From positions 1 through 27,569 of the forward strand of contig JASIJX010000471.1 in the NCBI GenBank assembly GCA_030049955.1: DNA of 27,569 bases, written 5' to 3'. The notes beneath the pieces are model-generated. The model was given only the letters and a program-made list of their open reading frames with translations, had not been told where the DNA came from and searched no databases. Of the stretch, positions 20,846 to 27,569 are shown piece by piece. Within the stretch, counting starts at the first letter, position 1. Each line of letters opens with the position of its first letter. The DNA comes from Acidobacteriaceae bacterium. Its GTDB lineage: Bacteria > Acidobacteriota > Terriglobia > Terriglobales > Acidobacteriaceae. The position numbers were made by a program, and so were the translations under genes.

Positions 20846-22474
20846 TTAAAGCCCCTGCGTCCGCCCCGCGTTCTTTTCCACCGGCAGTTTCTCCGCCACG
20901 CTCTTGGCCTGTGTAAACAAATACAGATAATCCGGCCCGCCCGCCTTCGAATCCGTGCCGCTCATGTTGAACCCGCCGAATGGGTGCGCGCCCACCATCG
21001 CTCCCGTGCACTTGCGGTTGAAGTACAGATTGCCCACGTGGAAATCGCGGCGCGCGCGGCTGAGCCGTTCGCGATCATTCGAATACACCGCACCCGTGAG
21101 CCCGTACTCGGTATTATTGGCAACCGCAAGACCCTCGCCAAAGTTCCGCACCTTGATCACCGCCAGCACCGGCCCGAAGATCTCTTCCTGCGCAATGCGC
21201 GCATCCGGCGCGACGTCGGCAAAGACGGTAGGCTCCAGAAAATAGCCGCCATCAGCCGTCGACGGCGCGTTGCCGCCCGCCACCAGCCGGCCTTCCTGCT
21301 TGCCGATCTCCACGTAGCGCAGCATCGACTCGAGCGCCCCCTTGCTGATCACCGGCCCCATATTCGGATTCTGTGTCGGATCACCCACCGTTAGCTGCGC
21401 CACGCGCTCGCGCAGCCGTTCAAGAAACACATCGTAGAGCGGCGCTTCCACAATCGCCCGCGAGCAGGCCGAGCATTTCTGCCCGCTGAACCCGAAGGCC
21501 GACGCCACCACCCCTTCCACCGCTGCTTCCAGATCCGCGTCCTCGCATACAAGAATCGAGTCCTTCCCGCCCATCTCCAGAACTGTCCGTTTGATCCAGA
21601 TCTGGCCCGGCTGCGTCCGTGCCGCGCGCTCGTTAATCTCCAGGCCCACGGCCTTGGAACCCGTAAAGGCAACAAAGCGCGTCTTCGGATGTTCCACGAT
21701 CGCATTACCAAACGCCGCGCCCGAGCCGGGACAGAAGTTGACCACGCCATCGGGCATGCCCGCTTCTTCCAGCACCTCCACAAACTTCGCCGCAATCGTG
21801 GGCGATTCGCTCGACGGCTTGAGAATCACGGCATTTCCGGTCACGATCGCCGCCGAAGTCATGCCGGCCATGATGGCGAACGGAAAATTCCACGGCGGAA
21901 TCACCGCGCCCACGCCCAGCGGAAGATATAAAAGCTCGTCGTGCTCACCAGCGAGCTGAATCGGCGTAGTTACGGCATTCAGACGCAGCGCCTCGCGCGC
22001 GTAAAACTCGAGAAAGTCGATCGTCTCGCCCACGTCAGCATCGGCTTCGGCCCAGTTCTTGCCTACCTCATACGTAAGCCACGCGGCAAACTCGAACTTG
22101 CGGCTGCGAATGATGTCAGCCGCTCCCAACAGCACGGAAACGCGATCGGTCGCCGGCGCATGGCTCCAGCTTTCAAACGCGCGCAGCGCAGCGCCCATCG
22201 CCTTTTCCGCCTCTTCGGCGCCGGCCTTCTGGTGGATTCCAACCACTTGCGCCGGCCGCGCGGGATTGACGGAGCGGATTTTCTCGGCGGTCTTCACGCG
22301 CTCGCCGCCAATAATCAGCCCGTATTCGCGACCCAGATGCTCGGAAACCCGTTCCAGCGCCGCACGCATGCTGCGGATGTTTTCCGGATTCTTGAAATCG
22401 ATAAACGGCTCGTTCGAAAATGCGCCCCGCGGCGTGCGAGGCTGAATAGACGAAGGAGCACTCGTGCTAGCCAT
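20846..22474 (-). CDS. 1-pyrroline-5-carboxylate dehydrogenase (aldehyde dehydrogenase family)
   Basis: 542 aa. Oxidises L-glutamate semialdehyde/1-pyrroline-5-carboxylate to glutamate with NAD, the second step of proline degradation. ALDH hallmarks are present: PPWNFPFA with Asn196, KPSSESP (NAD site), FTGSKAVG, general base Glu300 in LEMGGKD, and nucleophile Cys334 in GQKCSACS. The N-terminus (~1-60, FSNEPFIDFKNPENIRSM) and the C-terminal GAMVGAHPFGGFNMSGTDSK are those of the RocA/PutA-type P5C dehydrogenases, not of general aldehyde dehydrogenases. GAGAG lies about six bases before the ATG. No proline dehydrogenase gene is adjacent. It stands alone between repeats. Confidence 0.9.
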   Translation of the reverse strand: MASTSAPSSIQPRTPRGAFSNEPFIDFKNPENIRSMRAALERVSEHLGREYGLIIGGERVKTAEKIRSVNPARPAQVVGIHQKAGAEEAEKAMGAALRAFESWSHAPATDRVSVLLGAADIIRSRKFEFAAWLTYEVGKNWAEADADVGETIDFLEFYAREALRLNAVTTPIQLAGEHDELLYLPLGVGAVIPPWNFPFAIMAGMTSAAIVTGNAVILKPSSESPTIAAKFVEVLEEAGMPDGVVNFCPGSGAAFGNAIVEHPKTRFVAFTGSKAVGLEINERAARTQPGQIWIKRTVLEMGGKDSILVCEDADLEAAVEGVVASAFGFSGQKCSACSRAIVEAPLYDVFLERLRERVAQLTVGDPTQNPNMGPVISKGALESMLRYVEIGKQEGRLVAGGNAPSTADGGYFLEPTVFADVAPDARIAQEEIFGPVLAVIKVRNFGEGLAVANNTEYGLTGAVYSNDRERLSRARRDFHVGNLYFNRKCTGAMVGAHPFGGFNMSGTDSKAGGPDYLYLFTQAKSVAEKLPVEKNAGRTQGL

Positions 22475-22534
22475 AATTCTCTCAGTGTAGTCCAGATTGT
22501 GAGATGCGGAATCAGCGTGATAAGTCGCGGATTC

Positions 22535-22660
22535 ATGAAGCGCACGGGCTTCAGACTGCGAAGGATGCAGGCTTTAACGAAGGGTAAGGGCTTTAGCCCG
22601 TACATCAACGCCGCTCAGAACGACCGGGGCTTTAGCCCCTGAGGAGCGCGCATCGAAAAA
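22535..22660. repeat. REP-like palindromic element, copy 2
   Basis: Three related units in a row: a degenerate one (gcgcacgggcttcagactgcg, 22542-22562), GTAAGGGCT-TT-AGCCCGTAC (22584-22603, one mismatch) and GGGGCT-TT-AGCCCC (22626-22639), ending in 'ctgaggagcgcgcatcg'. Order and tail match the element at 9190-9285. It fills most of the gap between the P5C dehydrogenase and xdhC genes, which are divergent, so any promoter must lie within or beside it. Confidence 0.7.
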
Positions 22661-22704
22661 CGCCCAGATTGACTTCGCTTTGACGCAATCCAATAATCAC
22701 AAAC

Positions 22705-23592
22705 ATGGAAATCTACGAGGAGATCGTAAAGCTGCAGCGCGCCGGCCAGCGGGGAGCCGTGGCCACCATCGTGAATGCGCGCGGCTCCATCCCCTCGTTC
22801 AAAAGCGCCAAAATGCTTGTGCGTGACGACGGCTCCATCGCCGGAACCATCGGCGGCGGCTGCGTAGAAGCCGAAGTATGGCAGGCGGCGCGAGAAGTAA
22901 TCGCCACGGAAAAGCCGCGCACGCTCAAATTCGATTTGAACCAGGACCCGAAGTACGACACCGGTCTGGTCTGTGGCGGAACTCTGGAAATCTTCGTCGA
23001 GCCCGTGCTACCCACGCCGCTGCTCTACCTTTTCGGCGCCGGCCACGTTTCGCTCGAAGTCTACAAGGCCGCGCGCAATGCCGGCTTCGACGTAATCGTC
23101 GCCGACGACCGTGACCTGTACGCGAACAGCGAGCGATTCCCCGATGCGCGGCAGGTCGTTAGCGAAGACTTCGACAAAGCCCTCAGGGATCTAAGCCCGG
23201 GCGAGTCTTCATACATCGTCATTGCCACACGCGGCCACCGCGATGACATGCGCATACTGCGCTGGGCCGTGCAAACGCCGGCCCGCTTCATCGGCATGAT
23301 CGGCTCAAAGCGCAAAGCCATCACGGTTTATCGCGAGCTCGTAAAGGAAGGTCTCGAACCGGAACTCTTCGACCGCGTGCATTCGCCGGTGGGTCTCGAC
23401 ATCGGCGCCATCACTCCGGAGGAGATCGCGGTCTCCGTTGTCGCCGAACTGATCGCCATACGCCGCCACGCCGAAGGCGCGCTGCCGCACATGAGCTGGT
23501 TCCAGAACTCGCGCCGCCTCGCCGAGCTCGAAGAAGACACCTCGCTCTCCGCCGGATCCTGCTGCGACGACGCGCACGAGAAGTTAGTTTAG
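22705..23592 (+). CDS. xdhC: XdhC/CoxI-family molybdenum hydroxylase maturation factor
   Basis: 295 aa. XdhC proteins bind molybdenum cofactor, promote its sulfuration and insert it into xanthine dehydrogenase-type enzymes. The N-terminal domain (~8-85) has ATIVNARGSIP and IAGTIGGGCVEAEV with Cys53, the conserved cofactor-binding cysteine. The C-terminal Rossmann domain begins LLYLFGAGHVSLEVY, continues with FIGMIGSKRK and ends with GLDIGAITPEEIAVSVVAEL, all characteristic. The tail carries SAGSCCDD. No strong ribosome site precedes ATG 22705. It is followed after 10 bases by a MocA-like gene and faces a molybdenum hydroxylase operon, the probable client. Confidence 0.9.
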   Translation: MEIYEEIVKLQRAGQRGAVATIVNARGSIPSFKSAKMLVRDDGSIAGTIGGGCVEAEVWQAAREVIATEKPRTLKFDLNQDPKYDTGLVCGGTLEIFVEPVLPTPLLYLFGAGHVSLEVYKAARNAGFDVIVADDRDLYANSERFPDARQVVSEDFDKALRDLSPGESSYIVIATRGHRDDMRILRWAVQTPARFIGMIGSKRKAITVYRELVKEGLEPELFDRVHSPVGLDIGAITPEEIAVSVVAELIAIRRHAEGALPHMSWFQNSRRLAELEEDTSLSAGSCCDDAHEKLV

Positions 23593-23602
23593 GCCGTTTG
23601 CG

Positions 23603-24220
23603 ATGGTATCCAGAATCTGCGCAGTCATTCTTGCCGCCGGCGCATCGTCGCGCATGGGACGCGACAAGGCCCTGCTGCCGTGGCCGCCGGAATCAAAATC
23701 GACCACGCTGCTCTCCGCCGCCATCGCCGCCTTAAAGCCGCTCGCGGGCACAGTCTTCGTCGTCGCCGGGCACAACGAAACGAATCTTGCACCTATCGTC
23801 GCCGGCTGCGGAGCAACGCTCGTGCGCAATCCCGCACCGGAGCGCGGTCAGTTCAGCTCCATGCAAGCCGGGCTGCAGGCAGCGCTCGACGCCGGCTACC
23901 ACAACGCGATAATCACGCCCGTCGATTGCCCTCCATTGAGCGCGCACTCGCTCGTCCTGCTTCGCGACGCGTTTGAGCGAGCCCGCGCGCGCGGCACATG
24001 GGCCGTCGCACCAGAAAATGAGGGCCGACGCGGGCATCCGCTTTTCGCCGGACGCGAGCTAATCGACGCCTTCCTCAGCGCGCCGGTCACCAGCAACGCG
24101 CGCGAAGTCAAGCACGCGCACGCAGAAAGGTTCGAATACATCTCCGTACCCGACCGGCTGCTAGCCACCGATCTGAACACACCGGAAGAATACGCCGAGG
24201 CAGCTCAAACCGGCTTCTAG
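23603..24220 (+). CDS. MocA-like molybdenum cofactor cytidylyltransferase
   Basis: 205 aa NTP-transferase. MocA adds CMP to molybdopterin-Mo, forming the cytosine dinucleotide cofactor used by many bacterial molybdenum hydroxylases. The nucleotide signature LAAGASSRMGRDK (10-22) and the metal-binding ITPVDCPPLS (Asp108) are clear. RRGHPLFAGRELIDAF and the late DLLATDLNTPEEY-type ending (here LLATDLNTPEEY) match MobA/MocA homologues. It follows xdhC by 10 bases, so the two form one operon for cofactor maturation. The stop overlaps the stop of the convergent IscU-like gene in the palindrome CTAG. MobA (GMP) versus MocA (CMP) is decided here by context: XdhC-dependent enzymes. Confidence 0.85.
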   Translation: MVSRICAVILAAGASSRMGRDKALLPWPPESKSTTLLSAAIAALKPLAGTVFVVAGHNETNLAPIVAGCGATLVRNPAPERGQFSSMQAGLQAALDAGYHNAIITPVDCPPLSAHSLVLLRDAFERARARGTWAVAPENEGRRGHPLFAGRELIDAFLSAPVTSNAREVKHAHAERFEYISVPDRLLATDLNTPEEYAEAAQTGF

Positions 24221-24585
24221 CTTCGCTGAATTTGCAACTTTTCCAGCACCGCCCGCAGCGCATCCATCGCCAGATGGCTCGCATGCTCTGAAGCAGCAGG
24301 CAATCCGCCCACAGTGCGCAGCAACTCCGCGCGAGTCAGCTTGTTGGCTTCCGCAATCGACTTGCCCCGCGCCAACTCTGTCAGCGCCGACGCACACCCC
24401 ATCGAAGCAACGCACCCTTTGGCGCGGAACCGAATCTCTTCAATTCGCCCGGCATCGATCTTCACCGTAAGCTCGAGAACATCGCCGCATGCAGGATTCT
24501 CCATCCGCACCGACGCGTCGGGCGCAGGCACCACTCCCGCATTGCGCGGGTGTTCGAAATGTTCGAGGAGCTGAGGAGAATACAT
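24217..24585 (-). CDS. IscU/NifU-like Fe-S scaffold lacking the third cysteine
   Basis: 122 aa. IscU-family scaffolds hold nascent Fe-S clusters with three cysteines and an aspartate. FEHPRNAG near the start, Cys33 and Asp35 in ENPACGD, and Cys58 in AKGCVAS are present. At the third site (usually H-C) the sequence is SEHASHLA: His101 is kept but Cys is replaced by Ala102. An extra Cys64 lies close to Cys58. It may be a specialised carrier, or a structural protein that no longer holds a cluster. It is the last gene of the molybdenum hydroxylase operon, 18 bases after the helical protein; the hydroxylase needs Fe-S clusters, which gives a possible reason for its presence. Weak ribosome site. 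Confidence 0.82.
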   Translation of the reverse strand: MYSPQLLEHFEHPRNAGVVPAPDASVRMENPACGDVLELTVKIDAGRIEEIRFRAKGCVASMGCASALTELARGKSIAEANKLTRAELLRTVGGLPAASEHASHLAMDALRAVLEKLQIQRS

Positions 24586-24603
24586 GCACCCGTATGAACG
24601 CCG

Positions 24604-25035
24604 CTACACTGCCTCCGTCTGCTGCAAACCGGCCGTTCGCGCCTGGTGCGCCTCCAGGATCTCCACCACCAGAAAAATATCCGTTAGCAAGGCGCGCAGA
24701 TGGATCGAGGCGTTCAGATTGTCAATAAGTTGCGAGCTGATGGCCGGCTGCGCCAGCACCAGTTCCACGGCCGCGATGGAAACTTCGGCGTCGCGCGCCA
24801 GCACCGGGATCATGGCCCGGTAACGCTCCGCTGGCTCAAGCTGCTCCTGCTCGATGGCCGCGTCGCAGCTCGTCTCCAGTCTTCCCATGGCCTCCGCAGC
24901 GCGCTTCAGATGTTCGCGAAGCTGCAGTTCCTGCGCGTTTTGCCCATTGGCCGCGTGCCCCTGCGCTGCGTACGAGAGCGTGAATTCGTAACATTCTTCG
25001 ATGATGTTGCAGTGTTGCTGAAAATTAGTCGGCAT
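24604..25035 (-). CDS. Unrecognised helical protein in the Mo hydroxylase operon
   Basis: 143 aa, no family recognised. Almost entirely predicted helix with few Gly/Pro: a first helix QHCNIIEECYEFTLSYAAQG, a Gln/Glu-rich second (LQLREHLKRAAEAMGRLE), a middle region (EPAERYRAMIPVLARDAE) and a last pair (LIDNLNASIHLRALLTD and IFLVVEILEAHQARTAG). Size and helix layout suggest a four-helix bundle. His8, Cys9, Cys15 and several Glu could bind metal, but no ferritin or hemerythrin motif is visible. Its start overlaps the cytochrome b gene stop by 11 bases, so it is co-translated with that gene. Probably soluble or membrane-peripheral. Confidence 0.6.
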   Translation of the reverse strand: MPTNFQQHCNIIEECYEFTLSYAAQGHAANGQNAQELQLREHLKRAAEAMGRLETSCDAAIEQEQLEPAERYRAMIPVLARDAEVSIAAVELVLAQPAISSQLIDNLNASIHLRALLTDIFLVVEILEAHQARTAGLQQTEAV

Positions 25036-25897
25036 CGGTTGCTGCGTAGCTCCGTTTTTTTGCCGATGCCGGCGCGCCCGTCACCAGCCAGCGTTTGGGA
25101 TCGTGCTCCCGGAGGAAGAAGTCGCGGCTCATCCATCCAAAGATCATCGATTTGGTAATGGGCAGCTTTTCCGGACGAATGCCCATATAAACGTGGACCA
25201 TGACTAGCGCAATGAAGCCAACCCCGGCCAGACCATGCAGCACGTACATCATGCCCCAGGTAAAGTCGCTGAATAAATATGGATTGCGTGGTGTAAAGAT
25301 GCTGGGCACGCGCTTCATCATAAACAGGCCGGTGATCATCACCGCCAGGCCTGCCAGCATCACCACGCCGTGATAGAGCTTGTTCTCAAGCGGATACTTG
25401 GCAAAGCGCTCGGCCGGCGGCGCGGGCTTGCCGAAGAACCGCAGCACGCGGCGCATGGCGTCGCGCATGTCAACCCTGTCCGGCCAGATGGACCAGAAAT
25501 CCATGTAAAACGACGCATGAACAATATGGAAGAGAATCGATACCGTCAACACCAGCCCGGCAATCCAGTGATAAAGAACCCAGTTGAACCGCACTCCAAC
25601 TTTGGGCAGGAACGCAGTCACAAGCAGCGCGAGCATCGAAAGCGCCATGATCCAGTGAAACATCCGCGCAGCCAGCGAATGCCGCGGCACGCGCTCCGGC
25701 GCCTCCGCAGCCTCTTCAGCCGAGACCTTTTCCGGCACATGACGCGGAACCACGATCGCCACGTAAAGCGCGTGCACGACCATGAAGAAGAACCCCGCGA
25801 TCACGGCAACCCAGATAAGTGCCCACGCAACGTGCATCGGCACCGTCTGTCCCCACGGACTTGTTGCCGAAGTTATGAAATGGTTTATGAAGTCCAT
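25025..25897 (-). CDS. Cytochrome b561/FdnI-like membrane subunit
   Basis: 290 aa with about five to six transmembrane helices. Histidines lie inside helices at places typical of di-heme b cytochromes: FHWIMALSMLALLVTAF, LYHWIAGLVLTVSILFHIVH, LYHGVVMLAG and VLHGLAGVGFIALVMVHVYM. The layout resembles the gamma subunit of formate dehydrogenase and related cytochrome b561 proteins that pass electrons between a soluble or peripheral enzyme and quinone. The operon encodes a molybdenum hydroxylase, so the likely role is linking that enzyme to the respiratory chain (inference). Its start overlaps the FAD-subunit stop by 13 bases. The ending KRSYAATDAD is soluble. Confidence 0.82.
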   Translation of the reverse strand: MDFINHFITSATSPWGQTVPMHVAWALIWVAVIAGFFFMVVHALYVAIVVPRHVPEKVSAEEAAEAPERVPRHSLAARMFHWIMALSMLALLVTAFLPKVGVRFNWVLYHWIAGLVLTVSILFHIVHASFYMDFWSIWPDRVDMRDAMRRVLRFFGKPAPPAERFAKYPLENKLYHGVVMLAGLAVMITGLFMMKRVPSIFTPRNPYLFSDFTWGMMYVLHGLAGVGFIALVMVHVYMGIRPEKLPITKSMIFGWMSRDFFLREHDPKRWLVTGAPASAKKRSYAATDAD

Positions 25898-26901
25898 GTT
25901 GCACCCTCGACGCCGGAAATCGCGCGCTTCACCAGGTTGCGCATCAGTGGAATCTTGTACGCATTGAACTGCAGCGGCACCGCGCCCTCGACGGCAAGCC
26001 TGCCGGCCATCTCTCCGGTTTCAGCAGTGGCCGGCTTGCCTCGCACCGCTGCTTCCACATTCTTCAGGCGCATGGGCCGCGGAGAAACTGCATTCACCGC
26101 AATGCGAATGTCGTCAATACTGTTGCCGCTGAGCTTCATCGCCGAAGCCACGTTCATCAGTGGGAAATCCCACACATTCCGGTCGCGGACTTTTTCGAAA
26201 TAAAATTTCGCGCCTGAATAGGTAGACGGGATACGAATCGCTGTGAGCAGATCGCCGGGCTCGAGCATGTTGATGTGAACAATGTCGATTTCCGGGCCAA
26301 CATAAAAGTCCTCGGCGTCGATCACGCGCCGTCCCTTTTTGCCCTGCACCACGAATTTCGCATCGAGCGCGATCAGTGCTGGCACCGAGTCCGACGGATG
26401 AACAGCCACGCAGCGGTCGGCGCCAAATATGGCGTGCTCGCGATTGCGTCCCACCGGCGTGTCGGCGTAACAAATATTTCCGCCGGCGCGATAGCAAGGC
26501 CAGCCGCCGCGATAGTACCAGCAGCGCACATCTTGCGAGACATTGCCCCCGAGCGTTCCCTGGTTGCGGATCTGCGGCGAGGCAACTACTGAAACCGCAT
26601 CGGAGAGCACCGAATAGTTCTTTTGGATCTCCGGATGATTGGCGATCTCAGTGAGCGTCGTCATGGCGCCGATTTCCACACCGTCGCCGCCCACGCGCAC
26701 GCCGCGCAGCTCATCGATCCCGCTCAAGTCCACCACCACCTTCGGCTTCTTGATGCGGTCCTTGAGCCAGTCGAAGCTGTCCAGGCCGCCGGCCATCACC
26801 CAGGCATCTTCGCCATTTTCCGCCAGCAGCCGCTGCGCCTCCGCGGCCGAGCCCGGTTGCAGCAAATCGAATGCCGGCATTACATCTCGTATGACTGCCA
26901 T
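25885..26901 (-). CDS. Molybdenum hydroxylase FAD subunit with extra Fe-S cysteines (PaoB/YagS-like)
   Basis: 338 aa. FAD-binding subunit of a xanthine dehydrogenase/aldehyde oxidoreductase family enzyme. AWVMAGGLDSFDWLKD (~33-48) and IRNQGTLGGNVSQDVRC (111-127) are the FAD loops. An insertion with Cys127, Cys136, Cys144 and Cys164 (RCWYYRGGWPCYRAGGNICY) corresponds to the [4Fe-4S]-binding segment of PaoB/YagS and of 4-hydroxybenzoyl-CoA reductase beta subunits. The C-terminal domain (~225-330) has KVRDRNVWDFPLMNVA. The start follows the catalytic-subunit stop by 27 bases. An iron-sulfur small subunit ([2Fe-2S]) is not in the window and may lie beyond the right edge. Substrate cannot be told from this subunit. 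Confidence 0.88.
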   Translation of the reverse strand: MAVIRDVMPAFDLLQPGSAAEAQRLLAENGEDAWVMAGGLDSFDWLKDRIKKPKVVVDLSGIDELRGVRVGGDGVEIGAMTTLTEIANHPEIQKNYSVLSDAVSVVASPQIRNQGTLGGNVSQDVRCWYYRGGWPCYRAGGNICYADTPVGRNREHAIFGADRCVAVHPSDSVPALIALDAKFVVQGKKGRRVIDAEDFYVGPEIDIVHINMLEPGDLLTAIRIPSTYSGAKFYFEKVRDRNVWDFPLMNVASAMKLSGNSIDDIRIAVNAVSPRPMRLKNVEAAVRGKPATAETGEMAGRLAVEGAVPLQFNAYKIPLMRNLVKRAISGVEGATWTS

Positions 26902-26928
26902 GGCTCTGTGTCCTCCTCGGTGTGGCCG

Positions 26929-27569
26929 TCAGATGTTAGCCATAAGGGGATGTTGCATGGGTCGTCCGGCCTCAAGCGACGCCAGAATCGTATCGGCGTT
27001 CACCGGCGCGCGTTGAAAAACTTCGTCGCCCACCGCGTCAGAGATCGCGTTGAGCACCGCAGCGCAGCCGCCGCCCACGGGCGGCTCGCCCACGCCGCGC
27101 GCACCCACCGGTGTTTCAGGGTCGGGAATATTCAGGGCGTTCCACTGCATATCCACTGGAACATCCAGAATCGTCGGCGGCTTGGTCTGGTAAAAGCGCT
27201 TCGCCACAGTGAATCCGTATTCGGGATCGAGCACCCACTTCTGCCCGATCGCATGACCAATTCCCAATGTCGACCGGCCCGTCATCTGTCCGCCCAGCGA
27301 ATTCGGATGAAGCACCGTGCCCACATCGCCATAGGCGAGAAAATCTGTCAGGTAATACTTGCCGGTCTCAACATCCACTTCAACCTCGGCAAAGCTGGCT
27401 ACAAACGAGTAAGTGTCCCCGTCACGCGGAAAGCTGTCCTTAGCGGCCACAACCAACCCATGCCCGGCCAGTGCAGTCACAGATTGCTTGGTCAGCTTGT
27501 GCACATCTGCCGGCGCTTCGTGTCCGTCATAAATGCCGCCTAGCTCAATCGCCTTTTGCCCAGCCTGCG
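26929..27569 (-). CDS. Molybdenum hydroxylase catalytic subunit (C-terminal part, cut by window edge)
   Basis: Only the last ~213 residues are inside the window; the frame is open to base 27569 with no start, so the gene begins beyond it. This is the Mo-binding C-terminal region of the xanthine dehydrogenase/CoxL family: FVASFAEVEVDVETGKYY, DVGTVLHPNSLGGQMTGR, ALNIPDPETPVGARGVGEPP and GGGCAAVLNAISDAVG. The Glu in GVGEPP is the catalytic base position of the family. The shape resembles aldehyde/xanthine dehydrogenases such as PaoC and XdhA; the determinants of substrate lie outside the window. It is the most upstream visible gene of an operon that continues with the FAD subunit, cytochrome b, the helical protein and the IscU-like protein. 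Confidence 0.9.
   Translation of the reverse strand, partial: QAGQKAIELGGIYDGHEAPADVHKLTKQSVTALAGHGLVVAAKDSFPRDGDTYSFVASFAEVEVDVETGKYYLTDFLAYGDVGTVLHPNSLGGQMTGRSTLGIGHAIGQKWVLDPEYGFTVAKRFYQTKPPTILDVPVDMQWNALNIPDPETPVGARGVGEPPVGGGCAAVLNAISDAVGDEVFQRAPVNADTILASLEAGRPMQHPLMANI

Overview
The window looks like ordinary chromosome of a GC-rich, free-living bacterium, most likely an acidobacterium (Acidobacteriota, Terriglobia-like). This rests on the gene mix (L-2-hydroxyglutarate oxidase, secreted GH3 glucosidase, uronate catabolism, a receiver-thioredoxin reductase fusion) and on short dispersed palindromes of the type 'gggctttagccc'. It is inference: there is no rRNA or other marker gene here. 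I see no insertion sequence, transposase, CRISPR array or intact phage gene.

Layout. (1) 1-1366: a small membrane protein (minus strand), then a long gene-poor stretch with a tRNA-like 3' fragment, a hairpin and a probably frameshifted small membrane-protein gene. (2) 1367-2632 (+): L-2-hydroxyglutarate oxidase. (3) 9112-2658 (-): the centrepiece, an eight-gene operon for a complete ubiquitin-like conjugation pathway. In transcription order it encodes a membrane-anchored trypsin-like protease, a 91-aa beta-grasp ubiquitin-like protein ending in Gly-Gly-Arg, an E1, a JAMM/JAB isopeptidase with a membrane anchor, a polytopic membrane protein with a C-terminal FHA domain, a RING-like zinc finger fused to a TM2 membrane domain (candidate E3), a GYF_2-type membrane protein, and a canonical E2 with HPN motif and active-site Cys. 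Four of the genes are linked by three 4-nt stop/start overlaps. Every step of a eukaryote-style cascade has a candidate, and five of the eight products carry predicted membrane segments, which suggests a machine working at the inner membrane.

(4) 9411-14272 (+): a uronate operon of glucuronate isomerase, MFS uronate transporter, LarA-like nickel-pincer epimerase and SDR oxidoreductase, with a GntR-type palindrome upstream. (5) 14388-16472 (+): secreted GH3 beta-glucosidase. (6) 19702-16469 (-): a receiver/thioredoxin-reductase fusion followed by a histidine kinase with an N-terminal cyclic-nucleotide-binding-like domain. (7) 20008-20691 (+): a LuxR-type regulator whose receiver lacks the phospho-acceptor Asp. 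(8) 22474-20846 (-): 1-pyrroline-5-carboxylate dehydrogenase. (9) 22705-24220 (+): XdhC and MocA-type maturation factors for molybdenum hydroxylases. (10) 27569-24217 (-): the facing operon of a molybdenum hydroxylase (catalytic subunit cut by the window edge, FAD/Fe-S subunit), a cytochrome b561-like membrane protein, an unrecognised helical protein and an IscU-like protein lacking its third cysteine.

The ubiquitin-like operon is the system most worth following up. The LarA gene in a uronate operon, the atypical thioredoxin reductase and the unusual IscU protein are secondary leads.
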